DNA of 64,000 nucleotides, from contig JALDNG010000090.1 of assembly GCA_024349245.1 (NCBI GenBank), forward strand, positions 840,501 through 904,500, read 5' to 3'. Position 1 is the first letter of the stretch. Every line of letters begins with the position of its first letter. The position numbers were made by a program, and so were the translations under genes. Below the pieces are notes generated by a model. It was not told the DNA's origin. It was given only the letters and a program-made list of their open reading frames with translations, and searched no databases. Positions 31,075 to 43,800 of this stretch are shown here, piece by piece. The DNA is from Neodontobutis hainanensis. Its lineage: Eukaryota > Chordata > Actinopteri > Gobiiformes > Odontobutidae.

Positions 31075-34000
31075 CCTAAACAAAAAAACAAAAACATACT
31101 ATACATACTATATTTCTGATTGCCATTCTCCCAGGAATACAATTAAAGGGGACAAGATCTTAAGTCGAGTCGTCATAATAAAAGATTGTATTGTGTCATA
31201 TCCGTTTCTGTGAAAAAACATCTCATTAAAGTTACAAAGCAGCTACTTTATGACTTTTCTGGTCTTGTACAGGAATGTTCCAAAATAACAATGGTTTAAA
31301 AATAGTTTATAATGAGCCTTATCCGTGGTCATTAACTGGAGCACATTGTGTTTCCAAGAAGTCAGTCTTTTGTTAAGCTGTAAACATTTGGTGTGGCAAA
31401 GAATCTGATTTTTAAACACCCTCCACACAATGATAAAATATGTTCTTTAGATAGAGTTTAATGATGTGACCAAGACAGCAAAGAAGAAAGATTCTTTTGC
31501 AAAGGTCAACTCAACAACCAAACATAGCATTTACTGTTTTGTTCACTCAAAAGCAGATATTATTCAATAATCCAAGACCCCTCACATGCTTCTCTAAGGT
31601 TGCAATGGCCTTTTAGCTGTGGGCTGTGCCACATGTAACTTTAAGGCCTTGTTAAACAGTAACACAACAATTCCAAAAAGCAAACAATTATGAAGTCACA
31701 ACATACAATGTCTTGGGCGACATCATTTCTAGCCCACTCGGGAGCCATATTTACAGCACTGATTGGTTAAATGATGTGTGAATATTTTTTTCCTTAATTA
31801 TTGGTTAATAGCATACCAGATGATATTTAGGGTGTTGTCCGCTTCATTTAGTGTGCACCAAAAAGAGAAAATGATCCATTTGCATGCACTGCAAAAAGCC
31901 CTGGTCCAGCAGACATTCACAGCTGGCATTTTGAACTGCAAACAAATAAAAAACAAGCCCTTTCTCTGGTGTGTTTCTTTCAAGAAACACACCAGAGGGT
32001 TCTGTCAGCCCAATGTACCTTGCTCAGTGTTCCACATTTGCTCTCTGCTCATTTTAATGAATAATATTGTGTTGGTTGGTTTTAGCCACGCTTGGGCTAA
32101 ACTAAACTAAAAGTTATTTGACGTTTTTGTTGCCTTTTGGTTTCATACTACTGTTTTCAAAAGCGTCATCGTGACAACAGGGGACGTGCTTCCTGCTTTT
32201 ACTGTGACTGTGTCTCTGCAGAGGTTCATTTTACAGTTGAACTAGAGAAATACAAAAATCAGAATGGGCATAAGGTCAACATGTTACTATTAATATAGAA
32301 TACAAACAGCTGAGACATCAAATGCACTGTTTAAGACATGGATTTGAATAGCTTTAAGACTCATTAGGAAACTGTTGGCTTCACAAAAAACGTAGAACAA
32401 AGTAATTTATGCATTATGTGTGTTTATAAACCGAGATGATATTGTTTTTTCCCGTTTACTTTCTCTGTTCACTCTTCTTCTGTTAAATTGGCTGTGACTG
32501 CATTTGGTCCGAAGGTCCGAACTATCGGAACACTACAAACAAAAGAGACAATGGTTCTGTTTTCGGTCAGGACCCAGACCAGCTCTTTTTGCCGTATCAA
32601 AGATCAGATCCAAACCACAGTCCTGGAGCTTTCACACTTGAAGATTTTGTTCGAACCAAATGGAAAAAATCTGAAAGTCCAGACCAAACAGTTTATGTGT
32701 GAAGCGCAGAGAAATCGCACCAATGTTTTTAATTTACCTGTACTTTAACTGTACCAAACACAGCAAATGTTATATTTTATGTAGTGTCCACACTAATCCA
32801 ACATTCTACAAATGTCAAATTTCGTCCAGTTTGTTGGGCAGTAGTTCTGAACATACAGCATGGACTTCATTATTATATGAGGGCTATGACTAAATATTTT
32901 AAATGCAAATGTTAACACAGATTGTCTGTCCTGTCTCTCATTCTGTATTCCTCGATGGTTACTGTCATTAACCAGGCGGAGGACATCATCACTCACGTTA
33001 CATACAATCTTTTTCCTCTCTTCTTTTTTTCTTTTGCCAGCTTGAACACATGCTAAAAGCCAGATATTCCGAATAAATACGGATTAGTACTGCGAGTCAT
33101 AGAGCCAACATTATTTGCAAGTCTAATGCTGGGACACCGCTGCCAAAACCCATACTGTAGTTTTTAATGAATTTAAATAACCCACTTTAAATTATGACGT
33201 GTATGAGGACAATGATTGATGTGCACATATCAGCCGCTTCATCACTCCGAAAAACCTTGAAAACCTTGCAATATTACTATACCCATACCAATGCACAGTG
33301 TTTCAAAACCGGTATTACCTGCACACAAGCCCATGGGGTAACTGAAACTGTCCCAAGGTTAATGAGTGCAAATCATCTCTCGACAAATTAAATTTAGTAT
33401 AAAAGCCCTTATGCTTGTTTGCTTTAGGGGGAAAAAAGACGCGATATTTATCCTCTTTTATCCAAGACCTTGAAGTGGATCTCCTCCCAGCCCGTCTTCT
33501 GATAACCATGCGTGCTTGTGGCGGCGACAGTGCTTACTGCAGCAGGGGGTAGAGAGCGGAGAGGGGGCCACTTCAGGTATCTATAATTTAGCTTACTGAA
33601 TTTGCTCTATTTTTAGCCCTGTGCCTCTCCTGTACCGTGTGAGAGGAGTTAATTAAGTGCCTGGCATTTTTCCCATCTCAGTTTTAAATGAATGTGACTG
33701 CCGCATGTGTCGCGCAGAGGAGACATTGCCGCACTAATATGTGCTCTCTCTTTGAACACAGGCTTCTGAGAGTCTTTTAAAGGTTTAGTTTCCATCATGT
33801 CCACCTCAGAATCTGTTTCTTTTTGTTTGAACCAAAAAAGTGCTCTTGTTTTGCTTAATGTTTACAGTGGCATTGGATAAGGGTACAATCCTTCTCCTTC
33901 CTGAGGAATAATGATGGCAGAAGTGTTCAGGTTGTTGAATGAATTGTGTATTTCTTTTTTTGGGGAGGATAAACTTTACATAAAGCCTGCACCAAAAATG

Positions 34001-34262
34001 AATAAGACATTTAATCTTCTTATTGCTCTGTGGAAGCTAATAAGCATCTTGTTACTCTGTTCCTGTTTTTGGTCTGGTTAAAGTTTTTGGTTGAACTGTA
34101 CTAGAATTAGTTTGGAAGCAGACTGAGGCCCAACTTTGTTTCAAGGTCTCGGTGCACTTTAAGGTTTGCATGGCATCATTCCGACTCATCCAAGTGAACT
34201 GGACCGAGCAGGGCATCAAATACATCACATTTAAACAAGACCCATGCAAAATGGAACTATGT
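31075..34262. other. Single-copy non-coding stretch with palindrome
   Basis: No gene recognised. It contains the 34-base palindrome listed separately. A pyrimidine tract and CCAG at about 33040 lead into a frame of only 11 codons (LEHMLKARYSE) with AATAAA overlapping its stop, too little to call. The part at 33590-33790 is repeat-free and rich in AT-hook and homeodomain-like words (GAGTTAATTAAGTGCC). Confidence 0.35.
31964..31997. repeat. Perfect 16-bp inverted repeat with 2-base centre
   Basis: The left arm CTCTGGTGTGTTTCTT (31964-31979) is the exact reverse complement of the right arm AAGAAACACACCAGAG (31982-31997), separated by TC. It could extrude a cruciform or, if transcribed, form a very stable hairpin. 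The core TTTCTTTCAAGAAA also resembles heat-shock or STAT-type sites. Confidence 0.85.
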
Positions 34263-34393
34263 AGTTAATTTAGTTAGTTATTCATTGCATGCAGTTACCT
34301 GGAGTGAACCGACAGTAGGAAAGGCTAGCCTGGGGATGGAACCCACAACCCTCTTGCATTGAAGCAGGATTGCTACCACTCTGGTACCTAGAT
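34263..34393 (-). repeat. Short SINE remnant
   Basis: CATGCAGTTACCTGGAGTGAACC, then GGGATGGAACCCACAACCCTCTTGCATTGAAGCAGGATTGCTACCACTCTGG, the reverse tRNA-like end of the 30719-type SINE, heavily mutated. Confidence 0.55.
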
Positions 34394-35559
34394 CAGGGGT
34401 CATCAAAAAATTAACAAATACTTACCTTTTCGAGTCAGCATCTCTACAAGTATAAAAGCCATTCCATTCCAATGTCTGTTAAATCCCAACACAGCTCTTT
34501 AAGTATATTGTGTTGTCAGTGGTAGCTACCAGTTTCATACACTTAGTCTGATGTCATTCTGGTATTAATGACTCACTGTGCTCTGGTATAAAAGACCATA
34601 CCATATACAGTACAGTATTTCATTTTGAATAACTATGAAATGAGTTAAACTGCACTTGCTGTTAATATTAATCATAGTATGACTCTTACAATAATAAAAA
34701 ATTAGCAATTGCATTTCAAAAACCCTGTTGAGGAAATTGTTTTGCAAAGTGTGACCTCTGTCGGTGTCGGGTTTTCCTGCTCCTTTAAATACTCCCAGCT
34801 GTAAGTCTGTGTGAGTAAAATCCATATGATCGCAGCGCTGTGCCCTTTATGAAACACCTCGTCTTAAGAGACCCCCAAGAGTGAGAAGTCAAAGGGGGCA
34901 AGTTCTGCAGCTGTAAGCCTTCCACAACTCTGAATGTAACATTTTCGAATAAAGCTAATGTACAACAATTCTCTTAAACAGCTTTGATGCTTCAAAACAG
35001 AATTCCAAGAGATAGTCATTTTAACCTTCCTTTCAGGCAGAATTTACAAATCCAATTCAATTTGCTGTATGGTCAGTCTATTGATTTAGTCTCAACATGT
35101 TAAATGCTTCTATAGCTTACTGTTTTGGGCCTTCTTCAATAATCAGTAGAAGGTTGAGAGTTGAGTCCCAGAGGTCAGCGGAGTCAATATAAAATTGCAG
35201 CACAATGTGAAAACTAAATATAATCACAGGCAGGGCTACATAAATGAGGAGTCTGTTTAGTGCAAATCAACAAAAGAATGTAATAATATGGCCTAGTTGA
35301 CTGAAAATGGACAACATCCTGTGCAACGAGGTTCTAAGAGGCTATATGAATGGCTGGTCATATAATATATAACTGCTTCAGAGTAGATTAAACTTGCTGA
35401 CAGGGCTTATTTTCTAGTCCCATCTTAGTAAGGATTTGACCTTCTGTGCTTCTAACCCGTGGACCCACACCTGAGCAGAGACTCACTGCTCCTGCTGTTA
35501 TTAAATGGACTTGTATTCATTTTCATATTTTCTATATAAGCTGGACCATATTTGAATGT
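34394..35559. other. Non-coding stretch, nothing recognised
   Basis: AT-rich single-copy DNA; no gene seen. Confidence 0.4.
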
Positions 35560-35690
35560 ACTGCATGTAACTGTCCTGGCAATATCTTTTGCACAGTCTG
35601 TCTGTCCTGGGAATGGATCCCTCCTTCTGTGGTTCTCATTGAGGTTTGGTATTGGGCTTTAGAAATACAATTGTATTGAATGGCCGGCAG
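35560..35690 (+). repeat. Short copy of the 24335-type fish repeat
   Basis: AACTGTCCTGGCAATATCTTTTGCACAGTCTGTCTGTCCTGGGAATGGATCCC, then CATTGAGGTTTGGTATTGGGCTTTAGAAATACAATTGTATTGAATGG. The middle (GGAGGGTCTAAGGACAG region) is deleted. The tail ends in TTGTATTGAATGG. Confidence 0.65.
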
Positions 35691-38600
35691 GACTGCGTTT
35701 TCGAAATGTTCTAGATATTTTTTGACAATGTCAGTTTGCTGCAGTGCCATGCCCACACTCTTCAAGTTATCTTAAAAATCATTGCAGGTTTTATCTCACA
35801 TTTAGAACATACCAATAAGTATTACAAAGATTGGGATAGTCTTTGATGTTACAGATTTTGGAGTCTGTTGGATTAAAACCTCAAGGTATAGTATAGTAGG
35901 ACAAGAGTAGGAGAGAGCCTTAATCTAACTTAGTGCGTGTATTGACTTTTCCACTATGAAATAATAAAGGTATATATATTGTTAATCTGGTGGTGTTTGG
36001 AAAGACAGTGATACATGTGATAGTTTGGGGAAAAAAAGCAGTTTCATTTTATGAAGAGCAACTCAATTTTACAACACAACACTTAATTAACAGGATAAAC
36101 GTTCGTTGTTGTAATTAAGAATAACTATTCAGTTTTCATTCATCTGCACTAATGTCAACCTGTTCTTTACCAAACACTCATACTGGCCAACATAGCCTTG
36201 TTTGACTGCAGCTAAATTGTTCAATACATACATTCAGCGGTTGGTATTTCCTTCCACGGTGCGCTCCAGTGCTGCCAACACTTACCTTTTCTGATAAAAT
36301 ACCAGTTCATTAATAAAGTCCTTTGGTCCAAGCCGTTTCTCACTCAGCTGGGGGAACACCTAAAATGTGTAGTTCAAGTTCAACAAGCACTACTGAGAAA
36401 GATAGACAGACTGTAGACTGAGAAAAGGTCATGGCCACCCAAGCACCGAATAACATTTCAAACCATCAATAAAGAACTAGATAAAGGCTTTGAATGGATT
36501 TTTACAACAAGGTTATTCTACAGTTTTGCCCATAGCTTTGCTCTGGCTCTATTAAAACCAAGAATTTACTTCTACAAACTTTTATTTCTGTTTCTCTTCT
36601 CGTCCGGGTTTTACCTTGGCATGAAAATTCCACAGCTAACGGCCGCTTTCGGAATTGTGGAAGGACGGTTGTAAATGCAGCTCAAGTTGAGCCAAGTGCA
36701 GAGTCAGGTGTTTTCATGTCCTCTTGCGTCCAATTTCACAAATCTTCAACCTGTTCACACTCAATCTGCCAGCTCTATAGCAGAGTGTCCATTTAATTTA
36801 TGTATATAGCATTCAAACTCATCCTGTTTCATTAGAAAAGCCATTTGTGTATGATGTCCGTTAGCTCTAGTGAGCGATTGTGGACATTTGAACATCTGTC
36901 GTTTATAGAAGCTGAAAGACATGGTTATGATCATAAATGGTTGAATCTGGCATGGCATCATAATCTGGAGAAAGTATTCTCCATGGATCTATGTGGAATT
37001 GCATTTTAATTAGGAAAGGGTCTTAGTTCCTGATGGAAATGGTTGAATTCTAAAACTACTTATACTATCAAAATTTGCAGATTTACAGATAAAAACCTTT
37101 AATGTGTACAAACTTCTGTCACAACAACAGGTTTTGCAAAAGGCATGGTTTATTCTAGCACTGCTCATCCTCTACTTAAAGAATTTGCTCTCCCATCCAG
37201 GAATAAATAATTACATTAAAAGTTAGTGTTTGGTATAGTTGACTGCCTTTAAGACAAAGAACATATATTTTTGTGAGTCTCTAGTCCAGCCTGGCCAGCT
37301 GACCCGTTTACCTTACAAAGTGAAATGGGTCTGGTATCTGTATGACAAGAATTTCCATTGACAGATATTTTGTTGGATCAATCTATCTGCATCTACAATG
37401 GGGCGGGACTTCATGCAATTTTTCCTCCCTTTGATTGTTTTTTTAAATTTGTTTTTCTAAATTAGTTTTACATCTATTAACATTTAGAGACTAATCTGCT
37501 CATATTTGTTCCACCAACTGATAATCCAACCCAAATCCACAGATACTTAACAAAAGTATTAGGATGACCTGTCAGGCTGCATCGGATCTGTGAAATCTCA
37601 AAGAGAAGAAAAATTGTCAAGACAAGATAAATCAAATAGATGTGCTTCCAAAAATGGGTTTTCTAACTTTTCCCAGGATAGGAAAAGGACATGCACAAAA
37701 CATTTCCCCAATCCAAGTCAATGTGGTAACAGTGGCTTGTTTTGGAGTATTTGGTGCCTAAGTGTAAACTGTCTCTATTCCAAATCTAAAAGCAATCAAT
37801 CCTTTCTGTATCCACCAAAAACAATAAGAAACTGCACACTGATCAGTTAATTACTTAATGTTCTGACAATCCAATGGTCAAACTTTCAAAAGTCCTGTTT
37901 TGCCCAAAACAATATCTAACTAAAGCTCTGAGTGATCTAACTAAAGCTCTGAGTGATAAAAGGTATGCAGCAGATCCTCAAAGACCCGGAAATTATCAGC
38001 TGGTGCTCATGGATAAAACTTGTTTCGGATCCTGTCAGCAATTTTGTCAGCACTTTCTGTCCTGGCACTATTTACAGACTGACAAACTGCTGACTGGGAA
38101 CAGCTCTGACCTAGTTGTCTGTCCATCAAAATGTGGCACAAAGTCACTCAGATCTTTATGTTTGCCCATTTTCTAAGTCCCAATACGTCAAATAAAAGAA
38201 TAACAAGTCCACTTCCAACTAACAGTAAAAGTGGAATTTTTGGCAGCTTATGCTAATTTGTCTATGATATTATTGTATTGCAGTCAGCTTAGCACTTATA
38301 ACTAAAGTGTGCACAGAATATGGAATATATAGAATATAGGAGGCCGGCTGAAGCAGAAGTGCTGCTAATCACTTTGAGTAACTGATCATCAGCACGATTG
38401 CAGACTTTAATTAAAGAAGACATTTTGACAGCTCTTTAATTTTTTTCACAAAGTGACACTTCTGAGAGTATTTGTCCATTTTTGTGGCAGTAAAATGGAA
38501 CAGGTAACCACTACAATTAGAGCTTTTTAATGTTTTCACACAGAAAGCATAGAATTCCATGTGGAAATAGCTTTTTCACAGTCATTGTTCTAATCAAATG

Positions 38601-39999
38601 TATGATAGCTAGCTATCTTACCTAAGAAAATGAGTTTGTTACTTTTGTCAGCAATAACTTTGAAAGACAGGTCATGAATTTTGTACACATTTCCTTAAGC
38701 ACACACATTAACTATAAGTGCAAGGTCAAAAGGTGACTACAGTGGAGCTTTTCTCCGAGTGCGTCCACCATGCGCTTATCTGCTAAAAACAACATTAGTT
38801 TTCTTATCAGAGGTGACAGGTGGCGCTTTGCAGCATATGGTGTTGATTTTCCTATGTTTGCTAAGATGCACAGACACCTGGTCAGACTATTTTTTACTTT
38901 CTATATTTGGATTTCTTCATCGTGAACACCATATGTTCATAATATCTGCTTCTTACTGGCCTGTAACCAAAGCTCAGTTAATTACTTTTGTTGGAAATGA
39001 AATATAGCTGTAACAAAGTGTGTGTTGTCCCCTATAGAAACCCTCCCAAATCCAAAGAGAAGGGATTTACTCAGAGGAGGCTGCAGAACTGGCTCTATGC
39101 CACTAACCACAAAGCTGGAGTGAATTCAACACTGAGGGGGGCAAAATGCACAAAATTCTGCCATTTATAAATGTTTGATGTTCCTATAATGGAACACTTC
39201 TGGTGACATTTGACAAAGAAAGAAATTATTTTTATGCACAAGCAATGGAAAATAAAGTCATTGCCTCAGCGTTCCTGTTTAAGGTGGATATGATGAAAAA
39301 AGTAAAAAAAAGTATTAATACCATTTGGACAAGATGATTCAGCTGTATGATCATAAAAAGCTAGCGTAGTTTGCTCATTAAAAAACATTGATACCCCTAG
39401 GCCCACGATGCCCTGATTGGTCAGTTCTCTTATATTATTGTTACTGCAAAGTATTTTGCCTTTATTTCTCAAAAGCACTTTTATATTGGCATTGTGTGTT
39501 CAAACATGGACAAGTTATTCAAGTTTGGGATAGAGGCATTTGTGAGATGACATTAAAATATCCAGAAGAACCAGAATGAAGGGCCTTTTTTTCTTAAACA
39601 AAAAGGAATTTAACTTAAAACTTCATTTTCCAAAACAGAAAAAAACGAAAACAGATTTCTGCCTTTCTAATATCAATAAATTATCGTTATCTAGATAATT
39701 TTTCAAAATTCAATTTAACCAAATTATTTTTAATTAATATTTATTCTAATTCATTATTATTTTATTATTTTCATTATTCATTATTCTAATTCATTATTAC
39801 CCACCCAATACCCATATCAGAGTATTGTCTTGTATTTTTTTTTATTGTAGCAATGTTTTTAAGATTTTTTTATGTGTGATCTCAAAAACCCACATTGTGC
39901 ACAATTCTGATGTCTTTTTTTTTGGAGTCTGTATAATGTCTCTAAATGGCTTTTGAAGCTAATTACCCAGACTTCAGTGCAGTAAATAATATACGGTAG
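35691..39999. other. Non-coding stretch, nothing recognised
   Basis: Single-copy AT-rich DNA with scattered frames up to 100 codons (37590-38176) that show no conserved look. A 20-base direct duplication (CTAACTAAAGCTCTGAGTGA) at about 37918 and 37938. AT-only runs at 39725-39800. Confidence 0.4.
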
Positions 40000-40600
40000 G
40001 ATGAGTAAACAAAGTAGTAAAAAATTTGTGGTTTAGAACTAACATTGATTTAAAGCTAACACGCTCATTATTTCTTTTTATTTTGTCAATTTGTATCTTT
40101 ATTTGTTTATATTTTCTACGCTTTTCAATTATTAGTTTTTGTTATATTTAATGACAACTTTTTACTATTAAACCATTCCTTCATTTAGTTTAATCATTTA
40201 GTTGTAATCTCAGTTACCATTAGTTGTAAGTCATTATCTGAATACAATACAATTGTATTGTCCGCAAATAGGACAAATTTTAATTTTGTTGATACAAGAC
40301 ATAAATCCTTTATATAAATCAAAACGTTATGGTCCCAGTACTGATCCCTGGGGGACCCCACATGTAATACTCCTCCATCTTGATATGTGTTCACTAACCT
40401 GTACATGCTGCTGTCTTTGAGTTAAATATGATTGTACCCAGTTATGTGCAATCGCCCTTATCCAATATTTTCAATTTCTTAAGAAGTATTGCATGATCTA
40501 TTGTGTCAAATGGTTTCTGCAGCTCCATGAATATACCTATTGAGTCCAATTCTTTAATAAAAATAATTCTTACTTCCTCAGATAGATTAAATCCAGTGCT
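40000..40600 (-). mobile_element. CR1/L2/Rex1-like LINE reverse transcriptase fragment
   Basis: On minus, with frameshifts: SIGIFMELQKPFDTIDHAIL at about 40540-40490 (RT motif A), then SPRDQYWDHNV (a decayed QGSVLGP box), YIKDLCLVSTKLKFVLFADN (motif C, where FADD has become FADN), then EWFNSKKLSLNITKT (thumb start) near 40160. Order and spacing fit the palm of a CR1-group LINE. No ends are seen, several stops, catalytic Asp lost: an old 5'-truncated or fragmentary copy. Confidence 0.8.
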
Positions 40601-40630
40601 GTTAATCTATTATTCATAAATTTTGCATTT

Positions 40631-40802
40631 ATTAATTTAGCTGATGCTTTTATCCAAAGCAACTTACATTGTTCTACAGTAATTACCAGTGTTACAGCCA
40701 CTGGAGGCAGGTGGCAAGTGTCTTGCCCAAGGACACTGGGGAGAGTGGGAATCAAACCGCCTACCTTCCGGTTGAAGGACGACCGTCTTAACTATTAAGT
40801 AG
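40631..40802 (-). repeat. tRNA-derived SINE (reverse), adjoining the LINE fragment
   Basis: Starts TAATTTAGCTGATGCTTTTATCCAAAGCAACTTACATTG (reverse of the fish SINE tail) and ends GGGAATCAAACCGCCTACCTTCCGGTTGAAGGACGACCG, the reverse tRNA-like head. Same family as 20022-20236 in the opposite orientation. Confidence 0.85.
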
Positions 40803-43800
40803 GTTTTATTTTGCAAAAATGTAACAAAGGTAGTAAAAATGTAGCAAAAAGCATAAGTGCACCAAAAAATAGTCTGTTAAAACCCAGCACAGTATACAAA
40901 GATAAGGATAGAAAGATTTTTGAAAGTGTTATTAATTATTATTCAGTCCAGTTTATGGCTCTCCTTGACTCAAAGTGTTTTTGCCTGATCTGGTTCCCTT
41001 CAGTTTGCTGAACACCCTGCAATTAGAAGTCAATTGTATCGTGTGTTGTTTTCTTAGTAGACAGGCTTCCCTGGCAATGTCAGCATTGTTCTTTAAGTGT
41101 TCACTAATGTTTACGTTTGTCCCTTTGAGTTTTTATTTCCTTGCTTGAGAAGTGTGCTTTTTTGTTTCCTGCTTATGAACCTTACTATTACAGTGCTTGT
41201 CCTTACGAGGCAACAGTCGGTAGGCCTCTATGTCCCAGGTGTCCAGAGCAATGGATTTGTTTTGCATAAATAGAACCACCTGTTGCTCGACCAACTCTAG
41301 GTCTGACACACTTGGTCCTCTCTTCACCACAGCTTTTGCGTAGGCCCATGGTTTATCTTTCAGCCAAGTGTTTATTAGATCATTCAATTTCAATTATTGT
41401 TCCGTGTCTGCCAAACGATACTCCAAAGCAGTTATTCATCCTAATAATAATAAAGACTGGTGAACCCAAACAGTGGAAGCGTTAACATACAGAATATTTG
41501 TCAACTCCAGTTATTTTCCAAAGCTTTTTTGTTACAAAGCACAATAAATGTTGACATATGGGGAATACTGAGGAGGCAGGTTGTACTTCCTATGTATCAT
41601 AGCTATGGCCTTGACCGACGCCAGTGCTGTAAAGTCCTGCCTACAACATCCCAGCAGATCAAAATGCTAAGAACCAATCACACACACAACCACAACTAGC
41701 ATCACGCACAATGAATTTCTATCAAGCTGACCTTTGGCTATTCTCCCAGACCGAGCGCCAGTGCTGTACATGACTTGCATGATGATCAAACGCTAAACAG
41801 CGCCTCCATAAATATGATTTATGCAGCAAACATTTCTTTTCCTCATTAAAGTCCAAATCACTGGACATTAATAATTCAAAAAGTAGAAGCCTTAGGTCAT
41901 TAGGGCAGTAATCCTCAGCAGCTTATTCCATTGGTTTTATCCCTTTAAGGCCCAGCCGGAGCTTGAGTGAAAGTGAGGCATTGTGGAAGTCATTAGCACA
42001 GAGAAGAAATTGGTACTTTTGCTCAGTTTTATTCTTGTTTTGAAGTTCAAAGTTGGGGGAAATAGTGTCTAGTACTAAATAGTGCTGCAGTGTCAAAGAC
42101 CAACTGGCTAAGCCACATTAAGAAACTTTAGCTTTTCAGCGACACTTTGTTCCATTTTCTGCTTTGTATGTTTTTATTTATGTAGACATTAAAAGGTTAG
42201 GCTGGTTTTAAGAGCGATTATGTTGGATCTTATAGTTTCAGTTTGTTTATATTTAGAGATGTTGTGTTCCTTTTTAGCAATAGTTCACTATGTTCTCGTG
42301 AATGAGTAACATACAGTATATAAATGTAATCAATTTTATTAAGTGCACATATTAACGTAACAATATTCAGAAAATCCAACAACCTCTTTATTTTCTTACA
42401 ATCCATAAATATTTTACTTTGTAGTATGTTTTTGCAGTACTAGACACAATAAGACCTACCTAGTCATTTGGACAGTCCCTGCCGAGTCCATGTAATTCAC
42501 AAAGAAGCCTGTCACTCCCTGTAACTTAGGTGTCTTGTGTTTCTGGGAATCCTCCATAACAAAAGCAAATATTATTAACATTCAGGTAACATTCCATGTT
42601 ATTCCATATTTTCTATGAATTATCAAATTAGCTAAGCTCATGACATGTCTCTACTGTTCTAGTGCTTTGACTTCCAATACTACATCTTTATATTGTACGG
42701 TTTTGACAGGCTCCTTGTTCCACCCACAAGGATTTCAATTTTCAGTTTTAGATCCGGCATTGAGATTTAAGAAATATTGTGATCATTATCCACTTCTTTT
42801 AGCTCTGAACATTCATTCTCATGATTCAATTTTGAAACACTTTATTTGTAAATATTTTTTTATTTTTTATGACCCTAATGAAGAACATTTCTTTTGTGAC
42901 AGAAGACGAAGGCAAACTTAGTATATTCTGTTAGCCCAGGTTCAAATGAAATGATTAAAGATGTATAGCATTTAGCTTTGCTTTTTTATTCAGAAATAAA
43001 TACAGGTGAGGAAAATGATAAAAACTATCTGAGCATGCAGAGGGTTAAATTTATAACTGCACAGTGGACGCTCCTGTTGTCAGTGAATTTTACTGACGCT
43101 CCTCAGAATGCAGATGTGGAGTATTTTAATATTACAAACGCGTCTTCCATCATGGACTTTTTGGGAGATACCGCCGCTGCTGTGTGAGCAGAACCTTGCA
43201 GTGCTGATAACAGCAGAAGGACACATGTCGAGAGTTTGAGTTTATAATCCGTCAGCTGCAGGCCGACACACACCGCTGCTCAGGACCTTGGACCGCTTTC
43301 CCCTGGACTCATTTCTCCTTTTATGTATTTTTTCTCCAACAGTTTTGAGGCTTCACTTAAAAGTTGGACTAAATTGAAATCCCAGATTCCCCACTGCTTC
43401 CTTTTGTTAAAGAATTGTTCATTCTAAGCATCTGCAACTTTCTACCTGGGGCTGTTTGGAGCAGAAAAGTTATAGTGGCTTATAGAAAATTCAGGGTCTG
43501 TTTCAGTGTGTTCCCGTAGACCTAGCCTATTTCATTTGTGGTATTCCATTTGAAAGATAAAGGAAAAAGTACTTAAAAAAGCAAAAAAATAGTTTTTGAA
43601 AGATTTTAAATAACCTCTGACATAGCAAATGCCCAAGGTCAAGGTTGTTTGAAATTCAAGTCAGCATTTTGTTGCTTTTACAATTATGTTCAAAAGAGAT
43701 TATTTCAAAAGTTGGCTTCAAATCAGTTCTTTACTATAGAGTCTACGTAAAGGACCATCACAAAAGACCAGCTCTATTCCGTTCTCTGTCTCTGTTGGTT

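Noticed and set aside
33041..33078. Possible terminal exon after the TTTTTTTCTTTTGCCAG acceptor
   Set aside because: Only 11 codons before a stop, and the AATAAA overlaps the stop; too little evidence.
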